From the NCBI GenBank assembly GCA_902774055.1, contig CACYGX010000018.1:1666-64740 (forward strand): a stretch of DNA of 63,075 nucleotides, written 5' to 3'. Each line of letters starts with the position of its first letter. Positions within the stretch are counted from its first letter, which is position 1. This DNA comes from an uncultured Bacteroidales bacterium (lineage in GTDB: Bacteria > Bacteroidota > Bacteroidia > Bacteroidales > Muribaculaceae). Made by a program: the position numbers and the translations under genes. Of this stretch, positions 33,307 through 42,285 are shown piece by piece. Under the pieces are notes generated by a model that had not been told where the DNA came from, searched no databases, and saw only the letters and a list, made by a program, of their open reading frames with translations.

Positions 33307-36300
33307 TCAGTAAGGATAGTCCCCATACGGATTTTGGTCACCATAAGGTATAGGCTCAGGATTCATATTAGGGTTGCCATCAAATTCAGCCTGAGGAATA
33401 GTCAACACCCATAGGTAGCATTCTGGATCCATTGGGGCCCCATAGTGATCAGATAAGAGCAAACCATCAGGCCAGCCACGTTCCGATGTCCTATTAAAAC
33501 CTTGATGCAGGCGGCGGATGGTGTAGATGCGGCCATCTTCGCCCCATAACTCGATGCGGCGTTGCAACAGGATTTCCTCAAGCAGCGATCCAGTCTCATC
33601 AGTTGTGAGTGCGCCGATTCTGTTCCCGCTCTTGTTGCAGGTATAGTTCGGGTCGCGTTTGCTCATCAGTTGCATCAGGTAGTTTTTCGCAGTCGTTTCG
33701 ATACCTAAATGGCTAGCGGCCTCGGCTGCGGTAAGGTACATTTCCTCAACGCGCATCCAGATGTAGTCTCCTTCCCATGTCTGGAGATTGGAGAAGTCAA
33801 ATTTACGCTGGATATAACCGCCATAATAGTTGTATTCCGGATCGTTGGGATCCCACCAGGCACGTCGGGCGTCGGAACTGTTCATTTTATGATATAAATC
33901 TGGCGAGATCTGTTTGGGAGCACGTTGTCCGTAAGCAATATCTGTACTCATATGCGCAAAGAGAGAAGCATACATTCCGACTTCTTCCACAGGAATTATG
34001 GCACCCCACATCACATTCTGTGCCGTAGCATCGTTAAGACCGATAAATGATGGCACATCAAGAATTTGGCGTCCGCTTGCGCTAATGGCCGCTTCAGCAG
34101 CATTCAATGCGGTGTTCCAGTCCTCCTTGACTAGCGCGATGCGTGCTTTTAGTCCTAATACCACTGCAAGCCCCATGTGTTCGGGTCGCTGTTGCTGAGT
34201 ATCCATTAACAGCAGAACCGCTTTATTGATATCGTTATCAATTTGGGCATAAACCTGAGCCACAGTGGCACGCGGCTGGCCAGTACTACCCTCAAAAATT
34301 GTTCCTGAGAATATTGGGACGCAAGGATCATCAGTGTGGCCAGCATAGGTACGCGCGAAAGTTTGGGCAAGCATAAAATAGGAATAGGCTCGTATGGCAT
34401 AGGCTTGACCAATGACATAATTAGCATCAGAAGAAGTCATTTTATCCTTGAAGCTGAGGATCATGTTAGCATTGGCTATCCAGGTATAATAAGCATTCCA
34501 CAGGTCATAGCTACGCCATGATCTGCTGGTGTAACGACTCTTTACATTATAGGCGGCATCATACCAGAACCAGCCACTTCCTGGAGCGCCCATAATGAAG
34601 TCATCACCCATTACTTCTGCCGTCAGGTTATAGGCGCTGATGCCAAAGCACTGGTGGGTGTTGCCCGTCGTTGACCAACCGGCAGTGCGCATCGAACGAT
34701 AAATTCCATTCAGACAGAGATATCCATATTGGGTGAAATGATCTTTGTCGCCACCCAAAATGCGTTGAATCACTTCATTTACATCAGCAATGTTGATTTC
34801 GCCATCTTCGTTAGCATCGGCTCTTGGGTCAAATCCACCAGACAAGATAAGGTTGATGATGTAGTTAACGTCGGCGATATTCACTTCATCATCACCATTG
34901 GCGTCGTTATTGTCAGCCAATTCTTGGATATTCAAGAAGTCGCGCCACTGATCCATGGATTGATAGATTGAGGCCGTTCCTTTGGGCACATGCAGCACAC
35001 AAGTGGATGTCGGCACTTCCCGAAAAATATTGCCCTCATAAGAAAAGTCAGAAAAATGAGAAATCTTGGTATAGAGATTCTTAAGCCCCGTGCAACCAGC
35101 AAATGCCATGTAACCAATACTGTTGATAGATTTAGGGATGGTCAAGTTCTTTATCGTGTTGCAATTGTAGAAGGCATTGCCACCAATTGAAGTGACAGAA
35201 CTTGGGATTTGAGTGTTTTGACAGCCTGCAAGCAGGGTATTGGAAGCCGTTTCAACAATAGCATTGCAGTTGTTGCGGGAGTCATAGACTGGATTGCCGT
35301 TTTCCACCGTCATCTTTTTCAGTGCGCTGCAACCAGCGAAGGCAGAACCCCCGATAACTGTGACAGAGGCGGGAATACTAATAGTTTCCAGCCCACTGCA
35401 ATTGTAGAATGCTGCATTACCGATGTATGTGACGGAGTCTGGAATGTTTATGCTGGTCAGACCGCAACAGCCGTTGAAAGCTTCGCCATCAATGTATGTA
35501 ACAGAGTTGGGTATGATGATTGATTTCAACGTGCTGCATTCACGGAAGGCTCCGTAGCTAATTTTAGTAACTGAATTGGGGATAACGGTGTTTTGGCAAC
35601 CAGAAATCAGCGAGACATAATAGTTGCCATCATAGCCTGTGTACTCGCTAATGATGGCATTGCAATTATCTCGAGAATCGTATACTGGATTGTTGCTATC
35701 CACGGTGATGCTGGTCAACCCGGTGCAGCCCGCGAATGCATGAAGGTCAACCCAGATGACTGAAGCAGGAATGTTGATGCTGGTCAACCCACTGCACCCA
35801 TAGAACGCCCACTGTCCGATGTGTGTGACCGAGTTGGGAATCTCAATGTTCGTCAGATTGCTACAACCATAGAACACACAATCGTATATGGCAGTGATTG
35901 AGTTAGACATTGTAACGCTAGTTAGCCTAGAGCAGCCATAGAACGCATAGCCGCCGATTTCTGTAACGGAGTTGGAAATATTGACACTCCTTAACCCTGT
36001 GCAGTTATAGAACACATTGCCGCCAATATATGTTACAGAGTTGGGGATATTGACGCTAGTCAAATCGGTGCTCTCGTAAAATGCATAGTCGTTGATTCGT
36101 GTGACTGTATAGGTCTTGTTTCCAAAGGTGATTGAAGCGGGTATCGTCACGTCGCCAGCGTAGTCACTATAATAATAAGTATAACTGGAGTAGTTCTTGT
36201 AGGTGACCATGGCCTCATTGTCGTAGATGTCATAGTAGATGCCATCGACCTCGATGTCATAGGCCATGGCAGCATTAGGCAACAGGAATGCCAGCAATAA

Positions 36301-36324
36301 GCAGAGTCTTAAAAACTGTTTCAT
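33307..36324 (-). CDS. Chimeric BspA-like LRR / dockerin / SusD-like protein
   Basis: The start MKQFLRLCLLLAFLLPNAAMA at 36324 gives a type I signal peptide and a 1005-residue product. BspA/LRR_5 repeats span about 55-460 (units such as LTSVNIPNSVTYIGGNVFYNC). Two dockerin EF-hands lie at about 473-524 (DANGDDEVNIADVNYIINLI, DANEDGEINIADVNEVIQRI). From about 527 to the end is a SusD/RagB domain: YLCLNGIYRSMRTAG, VIGQAYAIRAYSYFMLAQTF, LGLKARIALVKEDWNTALNAAEAAI (quoted in part), ILLQRRIELWGEDGR. The SusD part has no lipobox and lacks roughly the first 20-30 residues of a mature SusD. Dockerin proteins normally end where the SusD part begins, so this looks like a fusion of two genes. No susC is nearby. 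Confidence 0.85.
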   Translation of the reverse strand: MKQFLRLCLLLAFLLPNAAMAYDIEVDGIYYDIYDNEAMVTYKNYSSYTYYYSDYAGDVTIPASITFGNKTYTVTRINDYAFYESTDLTSVNIPNSVTYIGGNVFYNCTGLRSVNISNSVTEIGGYAFYGCSRLTSVTMSNSITAIYDCVFYGCSNLTNIEIPNSVTHIGQWAFYGCSGLTSINIPASVIWVDLHAFAGCTGLTSITVDSNNPVYDSRDNCNAIISEYTGYDGNYYVSLISGCQNTVIPNSVTKISYGAFRECSTLKSIIIPNSVTYIDGEAFNGCCGLTSINIPDSVTYIGNAAFYNCSGLETISIPASVTVIGGSAFAGCSALKKMTVENGNPVYDSRNNCNAIVETASNTLLAGCQNTQIPSSVTSIGGNAFYNCNTIKNLTIPKSINSIGYMAFAGCTGLKNLYTKISHFSDFSYEGNIFREVPTSTCVLHVPKGTASIYQSMDQWRDFLNIQELADNNDANGDDEVNIADVNYIINLILSGGFDPRADANEDGEINIADVNEVIQRILGGDKDHFTQYGYLCLNGIYRSMRTAGWSTTGNTHQCFGISAYNLTAEVMGDDFIMGAPGSGWFWYDAAYNVKSRYTSRSWRSYDLWNAYYTWIANANMILSFKDKMTSSDANYVIGQAYAIRAYSYFMLAQTFARTYAGHTDDPCVPIFSGTIFEGSTGQPRATVAQVYAQIDNDINKAVLLLMDTQQQRPEHMGLAVVLGLKARIALVKEDWNTALNAAEAAISASGRQILDVPSFIGLNDATAQNVMWGAIIPVEEVGMYASLFAHMSTDIAYGQRAPKQISPDLYHKMNSSDARRAWWDPNDPEYNYYGGYIQRKFDFSNLQTWEGDYIWMRVEEMYLTAAEAASHLGIETTAKNYLMQLMSKRDPNYTCNKSGNRIGALTTDETGSLLEEILLQRRIELWGEDGRIYTIRRLHQGFNRTSERGWPDGLLLSDHYGAPMDPECYLWVLTIPQAEFDGNPNMNPEPIPYGDQNPYGDYPY

Positions 36325-36381
36325 CTTTATTAGAGGTTCTTTAGGGTGATAATTCAATAGTCAACGGGCATAACTCATGTG

Positions 36382-36412
36382 CAAAGGTAATCATTTTTCA
36401 TAATAATAGCAA
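36382..36412 (-). promoter_or_regulatory. Promoter of the BspA-dockerin-SusD gene
   Basis: On the minus strand TTG (36410-36412), 20 bp, TACCTTTG (36382-36389), 58 bp before the start codon. A divergent -7 element TAACTTTG for the methyltransferase gene is at 36452-36459. Confidence 0.6.
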
Positions 36413-36482
36413 TTTTTGATAAAACAGGGGCCTTGTGTCGAGTTTTTGGAGTAACTTTGCACCACTCAAAGATTTCTATAAC

Positions 36483-38123
36483 ATGATGACTGACAAATTT
36501 GATATGGTGGCAAAAACCTTCCTGGGTCTGGAGGGGGTCCTTGCCGACGAATTGCGCGCCCTGGGCGCCGAAGATGTAACTGAGGGAAACCGTGTGGTTT
36601 ACTTCAAGGGTGACAAGGAGATGCTCTATAGGGCAAATTTTGCTTGCCGTACTGCGGTGCGCATTCTCAAGCCGTTCATCACGTTGTCATCGACAAGTGC
36701 CGATGACCTGTATGAGCAGTTGAAGTCGTTCGATTGGGAGCAGTTGATGACCGTCAACACCACCTTTGCTATCGATGCGACCGTCTATAGCGAGAATTTC
36801 AATAATTCCCGTTTTGTCACCTATCGTGTCAAGGATGCCATTGCCGACTACTTCAATGATAAATACGGCAAGCGTCCCAGCATCCGTGTCAGCAATCCCG
36901 AAATCCGTTTCGATGTCCATATCTCGGGCCGCGAAGTGACCCTGTCGCTTGACAGTAGTGGTGATCCGCTCTTCAAGCGCGGCTGGCGTGTGGCACAAAC
37001 CGATGCGCCCATCAACGAGGTGCTTGCTGCTGGCATCATCTTGTTGAGCGGTTGGGATGGCAAGACCGACCTGATTGACCCCATGTGTGGTTCGGGCACC
37101 TTCCTCATCGAGGCGGCGCTGATAGCAGCCAATATTGCGCCGGGTGTTTACCGTGACAACTACGCTTTCCAGCAGTGGCCCGACTATGACGAAGAGCTGT
37201 TCAACAGTATTTATAACGACGACAGCAAGGAGCGTGAGTTCACCCACAAGATCTATGGCAGCGACATCGAGGGCAAGGCCATTGCCATCGCCCGTGCCAA
37301 TGTCAAGAACGCGGGATTGATCAAGTATATCGAGCTGGAGCGCCGCGACTTTTACGACATCGAGCAGGTTCCGGCTTCGGGAACGCTCATCAGCAATCCA
37401 CCGTATGGCGAGCGCCTTAACGTAGAGGACATTGATCAGTTCTACCGTGACCTGGGCTTCAAGCTCAAGCACACTTTCAGGGGCTATAATGCTTGGCTCA
37501 TCTGCTACGACAAGGAACAATACTTCAAAATCGGCCTCAAACCCTCGGTCAAGTATGCTTTGAATAATGGCGGTCTGGACTGTGAGTTGTTGCAGTATGT
37601 CATCTTTGAAGGCGCTTACAATGAGATGAGGGGACGCGGCGAGCACATCCACAACGAGGGCTTCCGTGCCAGCGAGCGCAGCAAGGGCAATTACAACAAG
37701 ATGAGCCGGGAGGATCGTCCTCGCCGCCGTGATGATGACCGCCCGCAGCGTCGTCGTGATGATGACCGCCCGCCTCGCCGCCGCGATGATGACCGTCCGC
37801 CTCGCCGATTTGAGAGACGTGATAACCAGGATGCTGCACCCATCAGCGACGAGGAGCGTCAGCGTCGTTCAAACATCAGTCGTGACCGTCACCTCATGGG
37901 TGATGTGGATAACCGTGACCGCAAGGGCCGCTACGACAATGACTTCGATAAGGAATTCCGCCACACCGAGAATTTCGCCAAGCGCATCCTGCGTGACCGC
38001 AAACCTACCCTGGACGCCGACAAGGAGGTGCCCATCATCCATGGCCGCCGCAAGAGTTGGAAACGTCGTGACCTGGATGAGCCCACCGACCAGACTCCAA
38101 AAGATAACAACGACAACGAGTAA
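36483..38123 (+). CDS. THUMP-domain class I rRNA methyltransferase with long RD-rich tail
   Basis: The start is ATG 36483 (an in-frame start at 36435 lies upstream of the TAACTTTG element at 36452-36459). The product is 546 residues. The N-terminal half holds a THUMP domain (about 1-160). The SAM domain follows with DPMCGSGTFLIEAALIAANI, GSDIEGKAIAIARANVKNAG and the N-methylase motif NPPYGERL. This matches the RlmL/YpsC family that modifies a guanine of 23S rRNA. After about residue 375 comes a basic/acidic low-complexity tail with tandem RRDDDRPQRR/RRDDDRPPRR units, unusual for the family and similar to RNA-binding tails. Confidence 0.85.
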   Translation: MMTDKFDMVAKTFLGLEGVLADELRALGAEDVTEGNRVVYFKGDKEMLYRANFACRTAVRILKPFITLSSTSADDLYEQLKSFDWEQLMTVNTTFAIDATVYSENFNNSRFVTYRVKDAIADYFNDKYGKRPSIRVSNPEIRFDVHISGREVTLSLDSSGDPLFKRGWRVAQTDAPINEVLAAGIILLSGWDGKTDLIDPMCGSGTFLIEAALIAANIAPGVYRDNYAFQQWPDYDEELFNSIYNDDSKEREFTHKIYGSDIEGKAIAIARANVKNAGLIKYIELERRDFYDIEQVPASGTLISNPPYGERLNVEDIDQFYRDLGFKLKHTFRGYNAWLICYDKEQYFKIGLKPSVKYALNNGGLDCELLQYVIFEGAYNEMRGRGEHIHNEGFRASERSKGNYNKMSREDRPRRRDDDRPQRRRDDDRPPRRRDDDRPPRRFERRDNQDAAPISDEERQRRSNISRDRHLMGDVDNRDRKGRYDNDFDKEFRHTENFAKRILRDRKPTLDADKEVPIIHGRRKSWKRRDLDEPTDQTPKDNNDNE

Positions 38124-38132
38124 GTAATTTGG

Positions 38133-38178
38133 AGACAAGAAAGGCAAACCTGATAGTATCACATTGTCTTTCTTGTCT
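38133..38178 (+). terminator. Hairpin between methyltransferase and membrane protein genes
   Basis: AGACAAGAAAG (38133-38143) pairs perfectly with CTTTCTTGTCT (38168-38178) around a 24-nt loop, followed by TTAAAA. It is a plausible but weak terminator or attenuator in front of the next gene. Confidence 0.5.
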
Positions 38179-38193
38179 TTAAAATAACGATGT

Positions 38194-39180
38194 ATGGCGG
38201 TGAAGGAACATATTAACGAGTACTTCAACGGGCAATCGTTCATGATCCTGTGTGCGCTGGCGCTCATTGTGGCGACGGCTGTGGCCCTGTTGATGGGTGT
38301 CCAACCCGTGCAGGTTGGGAGCACTGGCCTCCTTTTCTCGTTAAAGGGTTCGCTCCTTGAGGCTGGGGCGCTCTCCGCAGCGATTAACGTGTTGTGCCTG
38401 TTTGTGATGGGCGGCATCATGATGGCCTTGAACAAGGTGTTCAGCTATATTCGTTCGGTGACACACCTGTTTGTGTCGGCATTTTTCCTGCTGCAGTTGG
38501 CTCATCCCGCTGGGCTGGTATCCTTCAATGTGGGCACGCTATTGGGCCTCGTGACAGTGATGCTGATATTGCCGTTATTTGCCTCCTACCAAGACCGTCA
38601 TTGCCAACGCAACATTTTTCTTGTCTTTGCTGCCATCTCGGCGGGTAGCATGTTTCATTATGGCTTTCTAGTATTGATTCCCGCCTTCCTGTTGGGTTTC
38701 ATCAATATGGGCGTTTTTAACCTGAAGGGACTGTTGGCCATGCTGTTCGGCTTGATCACGCCATTCTGGATTACTTTGGGCATGGGTATCGCCAGGCCTG
38801 CCGACTTTGTGCTACCGCATATTGACGTCGTTTGGAACCTGACGGGACAGTCCGTAGTGGGTCTGATGCACCTGCTGGCGTTGCTGATTGCCGTGACAGG
38901 TGTCGTGCTCGCTGTGATGAATCTGATGACAATCATGAATTACAGGATGCAGACGCGTGTCTATAACGCCTTCATGGTGTTTGCGCTGGTGATTGCGGTC
39001 ATTTCTTTGTGTGTTGACTTCGGCAACGTGGCAGTTTACTTGACCTTGCTCTGCATCATGGTCGCCGTACAGATTGCCCACACCCACACCCTGCGCACTT
39101 CGCCTTTCAGATATTTGTTAATGCTTCTGCTCATTGCAGGGTGTTTAGGTTTTTATGCTGCTAACCTATTGTATCCATGA
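38194..39180 (+). CDS. Hypothetical polytopic membrane protein
   Basis: The 328-residue protein has about 9-10 hydrophobic segments (for example SFMILCALALIVATAVALLM, VLCLFVMGGIMMALN, TLLGLVTVMLILPLFASYQD, GFLVLIPAFLLGFINMG, LLIAVTGVVLAVMNLM). I do not recognise the family; similar proteins sit immediately before pdxB in related genomes as far as I recall, but that is not verified. The stop overlaps the pdxB start by 4 bp (ATGA), so the two genes are coupled. Confidence 0.7.
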   Translation: MAVKEHINEYFNGQSFMILCALALIVATAVALLMGVQPVQVGSTGLLFSLKGSLLEAGALSAAINVLCLFVMGGIMMALNKVFSYIRSVTHLFVSAFFLLQLAHPAGLVSFNVGTLLGLVTVMLILPLFASYQDRHCQRNIFLVFAAISAGSMFHYGFLVLIPAFLLGFINMGVFNLKGLLAMLFGLITPFWITLGMGIARPADFVLPHIDVVWNLTGQSVVGLMHLLALLIAVTGVVLAVMNLMTIMNYRMQTRVYNAFMVFALVIAVISLCVDFGNVAVYLTLLCIMVAVQIAHTHTLRTSPFRYLLMLLLIAGCLGFYAANLLYP

Positions 39181-40193
39181 AGATTATCGTAGATAGCCAC
39201 ATACCGCACATTCAAGGGCTTATCGAGCCTCGAGCCCAGGTGTTGTACCTGGAACCTGCTGACATCACCTGCGATGTCGTTCGCGATGCCGACGCCCTCA
39301 TCGTGCGCACCCGCACCCACTGCGATGCCGCCCTTCTTGACGGGAGCTGTGTGCGTTTCATCGGTTCGGCGACCATTGGCACCGACCACATCGACCTTGA
39401 TTACTGCGCTCTTCACGGCATCACCGTGCGTAATGCTCCTGGTTGCAATGCCCCGGCTGTCGCTCAATGGGTCTTTGCTGCTATCCACACCTGGATGCAG
39501 GCTCATGAGATTACCAGCCCCCAAGGCCTCACCCTGGGCGTCGTTGGCGTGGGCCATATTGGTTCGATCGTTGCCCGGTGGGGTAGGGAACTGGGATTTA
39601 CCATCTTGCTCAATGACCCACCACGCGAGATGGCGGAGAAAACAGGTGGCTCTCTTGATGAAGTTTTCGTCCCGTTAGAGGAGTTGCAGCGTCGCTGCGA
39701 TATCATCACTTTCCACACGCCGCTCACTGTTGACGGCCCTTGGCCCACGTGGCACATGTGCGACCATGCGTTTCTTGAGGGATTGGCCCGTTGTCGCTTG
39801 ATTCTCGATGCTGCACGTGGCCCCATCGCCGATAATGCCGCCTTGATGTTTTGGAAAGGCGATGTCGGTCTCGACTGTTGGGAGAATGAGCCCAACATTT
39901 CCCGCCCGCTATTGGAAAAAGCCATCGTCGCGACTCCACACATCGCCGGCTACAGCGCCCAGGGCAAGCAACGTGGCACCGCCATGATGCTCGAGGCGCT
40001 TAACGAGTTCTACGGCTGGAATATCCCCATCCCCACCATTGATGCACCCGCTACAGGAGCCCAAAATGTTACTTTTGCAGGAATCGCCGCCAGCTACGAC
40101 ATCCTCGCCGACACTGCCGCCCTAAAAGCCGCCCCCGCCTCCTTCGAGTCCCTAAGAAACCACTACCACCACCGCAACGAATTCTTGGGTTAA
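39177..40193 (+). CDS. pdxB: Erythronate-4-phosphate dehydrogenase
   Basis: The 338-residue protein belongs to the D-2-hydroxyacid dehydrogenase family. The N-terminus is MKIIVDSHIPHIQGLIEPRA, followed by the PdxB-specific FIGSATIGTDHIDLDYCALHGI and APGCNAPAVAQWVFAAI. The NAD-binding motif is GVVGVGHIGSIVARWGRELG and the catalytic segments are ITFHTPLTVDG and VATPHIAGYSAQGK (His). It catalyses the second step of deoxyxylulose-5-phosphate-dependent pyridoxal phosphate synthesis. It is about 40 residues shorter than E. coli PdxB, chiefly at the C-terminal domain, which is normal for Bacteroidales. Confidence 0.93.
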   Translation: MKIIVDSHIPHIQGLIEPRAQVLYLEPADITCDVVRDADALIVRTRTHCDAALLDGSCVRFIGSATIGTDHIDLDYCALHGITVRNAPGCNAPAVAQWVFAAIHTWMQAHEITSPQGLTLGVVGVGHIGSIVARWGRELGFTILLNDPPREMAEKTGGSLDEVFVPLEELQRRCDIITFHTPLTVDGPWPTWHMCDHAFLEGLARCRLILDAARGPIADNAALMFWKGDVGLDCWENEPNISRPLLEKAIVATPHIAGYSAQGKQRGTAMMLEALNEFYGWNIPIPTIDAPATGAQNVTFAGIAASYDILADTAALKAAPASFESLRNHYHHRNEFLG

Positions 40194-40236
40194 CCAAGGA
40201 AATCCCTCCCCCAGCCGATGATTTGTAGTGTGTTTG

Positions 40237-40288
40237 TTAGTAAGAAAGTTCTTAGTAACAAACTTCTTACTAAGAAGGTTCTTACTAA
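40237..40288 (+). terminator. Nested TTAGTAAGAA inverted repeats after pdxB
   Basis: TTAGTAAGAA and TTCTTACTAA are the outer arms, with further TTCTTAGTAA and TTCTTACTAAGAA copies inside, so several alternative hairpins can form. TTTTGTTTTG follows closely (40291-40300). It is probably the pdxB terminator with repeat-like character. Confidence 0.5.
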
Positions 40289-40372
40289 TTTTGTTTTGCT
40301 GTGTTTTGGTGGCGATAATAAGGCGAACCAATGGTCGGGGAAGGGCTGTATTTCGTGAAAATTAAAATAAAT

Positions 40373-40403
40373 TTTGTTTTCCGCTCGACTTGCACTATCT
40401 TTG
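40373..40403 (+). promoter_or_regulatory. Rubrerythrin promoter
   Basis: TTTG (40373-40376), 19 bp, TATCTTTG (40396-40403), 49 bp before the start codon. This is a full consensus Bacteroidetes promoter. Confidence 0.75.
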
Positions 40404-40452
40404 TGGCAGAAAATCAATGTAATCAATTAATCACTAATTTATCACTATCACA

Positions 40453-40995
40453 ATGAAAGAATTGAAAGGAACCAAGACTGAAAAGAATCTGATGGAAGCT
40501 TTTGCTGGTGAGTCACAGGCCCGTAACAAGTACACCTACTTTGCCTCAAAGGCCAAGAAGGAGGGTTATGTGCAGATTGCAGCCATCTTTGAAGAGACTG
40601 CTAACCAGGAGAAAGAGCATGCCAAATTATGGTTTAAATACCTCGAGGGTGGTGCAGTAAAGAGCACCATCGAGAACCTTGAGGCTGCGGCCGCTGGAGA
40701 AAACTTCGAGTGGACTGATATGTACAAGCACATGGCCGAGGATGCTCGCGCCGAGGGCTTTGATGAGATTGCCGAGAAGATGGAGGGCGTTGCTGCCATC
40801 GAGAAACTGCACGAGGAGCGCTACCTGAAGTTGTTGAACAACATCAAGGAAGATATTGTCTTCTCTCGTGACGGCGACACCATTTGGCAGTGCACCAACT
40901 GCGGCCACGTGGTTATCGGCAAGAAGGCCCCGGAGATGTGCCCTGTGTGCAACCACCCGAAAGCCTATTTCCAGATCAAGGCCGAGAATTATTGA
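40453..40995 (+). CDS. rbr: Rubrerythrin
   Basis: The 180-residue protein has a four-helix di-iron domain with the ligand motifs [17 protein letters not shown] and [15 protein letters not shown] in the first pair, and [19 protein letters not shown] with IEKLHEERY in the second. The C-terminal rubredoxin domain has CTNCG and CPVCNHP (Cys-x2-Cys pairs, residues about 150-170). It reduces hydrogen peroxide in anaerobes, consistent with an obligate anaerobe. It is monocistronic with consensus promoter and strong terminator. Confidence 0.96.
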   Translation: MKELKGTKTEKNLMEAFAGESQARNKYTYFASKAKKEGYVQIAAIFEETANQEKEHAKLWFKYLEGGAVKSTIENLEAAAAGENFEWTDMYKHMAEDARAEGFDEIAEKMEGVAAIEKLHEERYLKLLNNIKEDIVFSRDGDTIWQCTNCGHVVIGKKAPEMCPVCNHPKAYFQIKAENY

Positions 40996-41035
40996 TTGAG
41001 GCCATTAGTGCAATCAAGTGTTAAAAGTTAATTGG

Positions 41036-41071
41036 GCCGGCAATGGGGCATCGCTTCTTTGCCGGCTTTTT
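41036..41071 (+). terminator. Rubrerythrin terminator
   Basis: GCCGGCAA (41036-41043) pairs with TTGCCGGC (41059-41066) and is followed by TTTTT. Confidence 0.85.
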
Positions 41072-41181
41072 CTGACCCTTTTCTAAAAAAATGGCACAAA
41101 GATTGCAATAGTTTGCAAGGATAATTGTAAATTTGCCATTTATTGAAGAATATACTATTCACCTTAATAATTTATAAGACA

Positions 41182-41790
41182 ATGAAAAAAGGATGTATCG
41201 TACTTATTGTCCTGGGCGTGATTGCCCTTGGTTTGTTTGTCTGGGTAAAGAACGGCTATAACGGACTGGTAAAGGACCAAGAGAGTGTTGAGACCGCTTG
41301 GGCTCAGGTAGAGAATGTGTATCAGCGTCGTGCTGACCTGATTCCTAATCTGGTAGAGACCGTCAAGGGTTATGCCAAGCACGAGCAGGAGACCCTCGAA
41401 GGCGTGATTGAGGCCCGCGCTAACGCCACCAAGGTCACCATCGACCCCAAGAACATGACTCCCGAGGACCTGCAGAAGTATCAGGCCGCACAGGGCGACG
41501 TGACCAATGCATTGAGCCGACTCATCGCCGTGAGCGAGAGCTATCCCGATCTGAAGGCTAACCAGAACTTCCTGGAATTGCAGAACCAGTTGGAGGGAAC
41601 AGAGAACCGCATCGCCGTGGAGCGCAACAAGTTCAACGAGGTGGCTCGTGAGTACAACACCAAGCGTCGCACCTTCCCCACCAACATCATCGCCAACTTC
41701 TTTAACTTCGGCGAGAAACCTTACTTCCAGGCCCAAGAGGGTGCCGACAAGGCTCCCAAGGTGGACTTCGGAACCAGCGAGGCTAAGTAA
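41182..41790 (+). CDS. lemA: LemA-family membrane protein
   Basis: The start MKKGCIVLIVLGVIALGLFV at 41182 is favoured over an in-frame ATG 39 bp upstream because it begins with the signal-anchor. The product is 202 residues, with the LemA core NGLVKDQESVETAWAQVENV, RRADLIPNLVETVKGYAKHE and NRIAVERNKFNEVAREYN. LemA proteins are helical, membrane-anchored, and commonly encoded next to TPM-domain proteins, as here. Function is unknown. The next gene starts 3 bp after the stop. Confidence 0.93.
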   Translation: MKKGCIVLIVLGVIALGLFVWVKNGYNGLVKDQESVETAWAQVENVYQRRADLIPNLVETVKGYAKHEQETLEGVIEARANATKVTIDPKNMTPEDLQKYQAAQGDVTNALSRLIAVSESYPDLKANQNFLELQNQLEGTENRIAVERNKFNEVAREYNTKRRTFPTNIIANFFNFGEKPYFQAQEGADKAPKVDFGTSEAK

Positions 41791-41793
41791 CCA

Positions 41794-42285
41794 ATGGCAC
41801 TGGTCGATTTCATCCCCAGCGAAGGGCAACGCCGCATTGCCGACGCTATTACTGCCGCCGAGCGCTACACCACAGGCGAGATCTGTGTTCATGTGACGCC
41901 GCGGTGCCGTGGCGATGTGATGAAGCGTGCCGCCAGAACCTTCAACCGTCTGCACCTCTACACGACCAAGCGGCGCAATGCCGTGCTGATTTTTGTCGCC
42001 TACGAGGACCGCAAGTTTGCCATTTTGGGCGACACGGGAATCAATGCAGCGGTGCCCGAAGGCTTCTGGGACAGCGAGGTAGAGGAATTGTCTCGTTACC
42101 TCAAGGCTGGGAGACCGGTTGACGGCCTGTGTGAAATTATTGCCCACATGGGCGAGCGCTTGTCAGAGTATTTCCCTGGCGAGCGTGATGACGAGAACGA
42201 GTTGAGTAACGAGGTGACCTTCGACAACGGAGACGAGGACGACCTGATAGATGACAGCAACGATGACTATGGCAATTTGGAATAA
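41794..42285 (+). CDS. TPM-domain protein (soluble)
   Basis: The 163-residue protein has the TPM fold core GEICVHVTPRCRGDVMKRA, AVLIFVAYEDRKFAILGDTG and SRYLKAGRPVDGLCEIIAHM. No signal peptide or membrane helix is seen, and the last 35 residues are strongly acidic. It sits between lemA and a membrane TPM protein whose start overlaps its 3' end. The family is linked to envelope or photosystem repair phosphatase-like activity in other lineages; no activity can be assigned here. Confidence 0.85.
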   Translation: MALVDFIPSEGQRRIADAITAAERYTTGEICVHVTPRCRGDVMKRAARTFNRLHLYTTKRRNAVLIFVAYEDRKFAILGDTGINAAVPEGFWDSEVEELSRYLKAGRPVDGLCEIIAHMGERLSEYFPGERDDENELSNEVTFDNGDEDDLIDDSNDDYGNLE

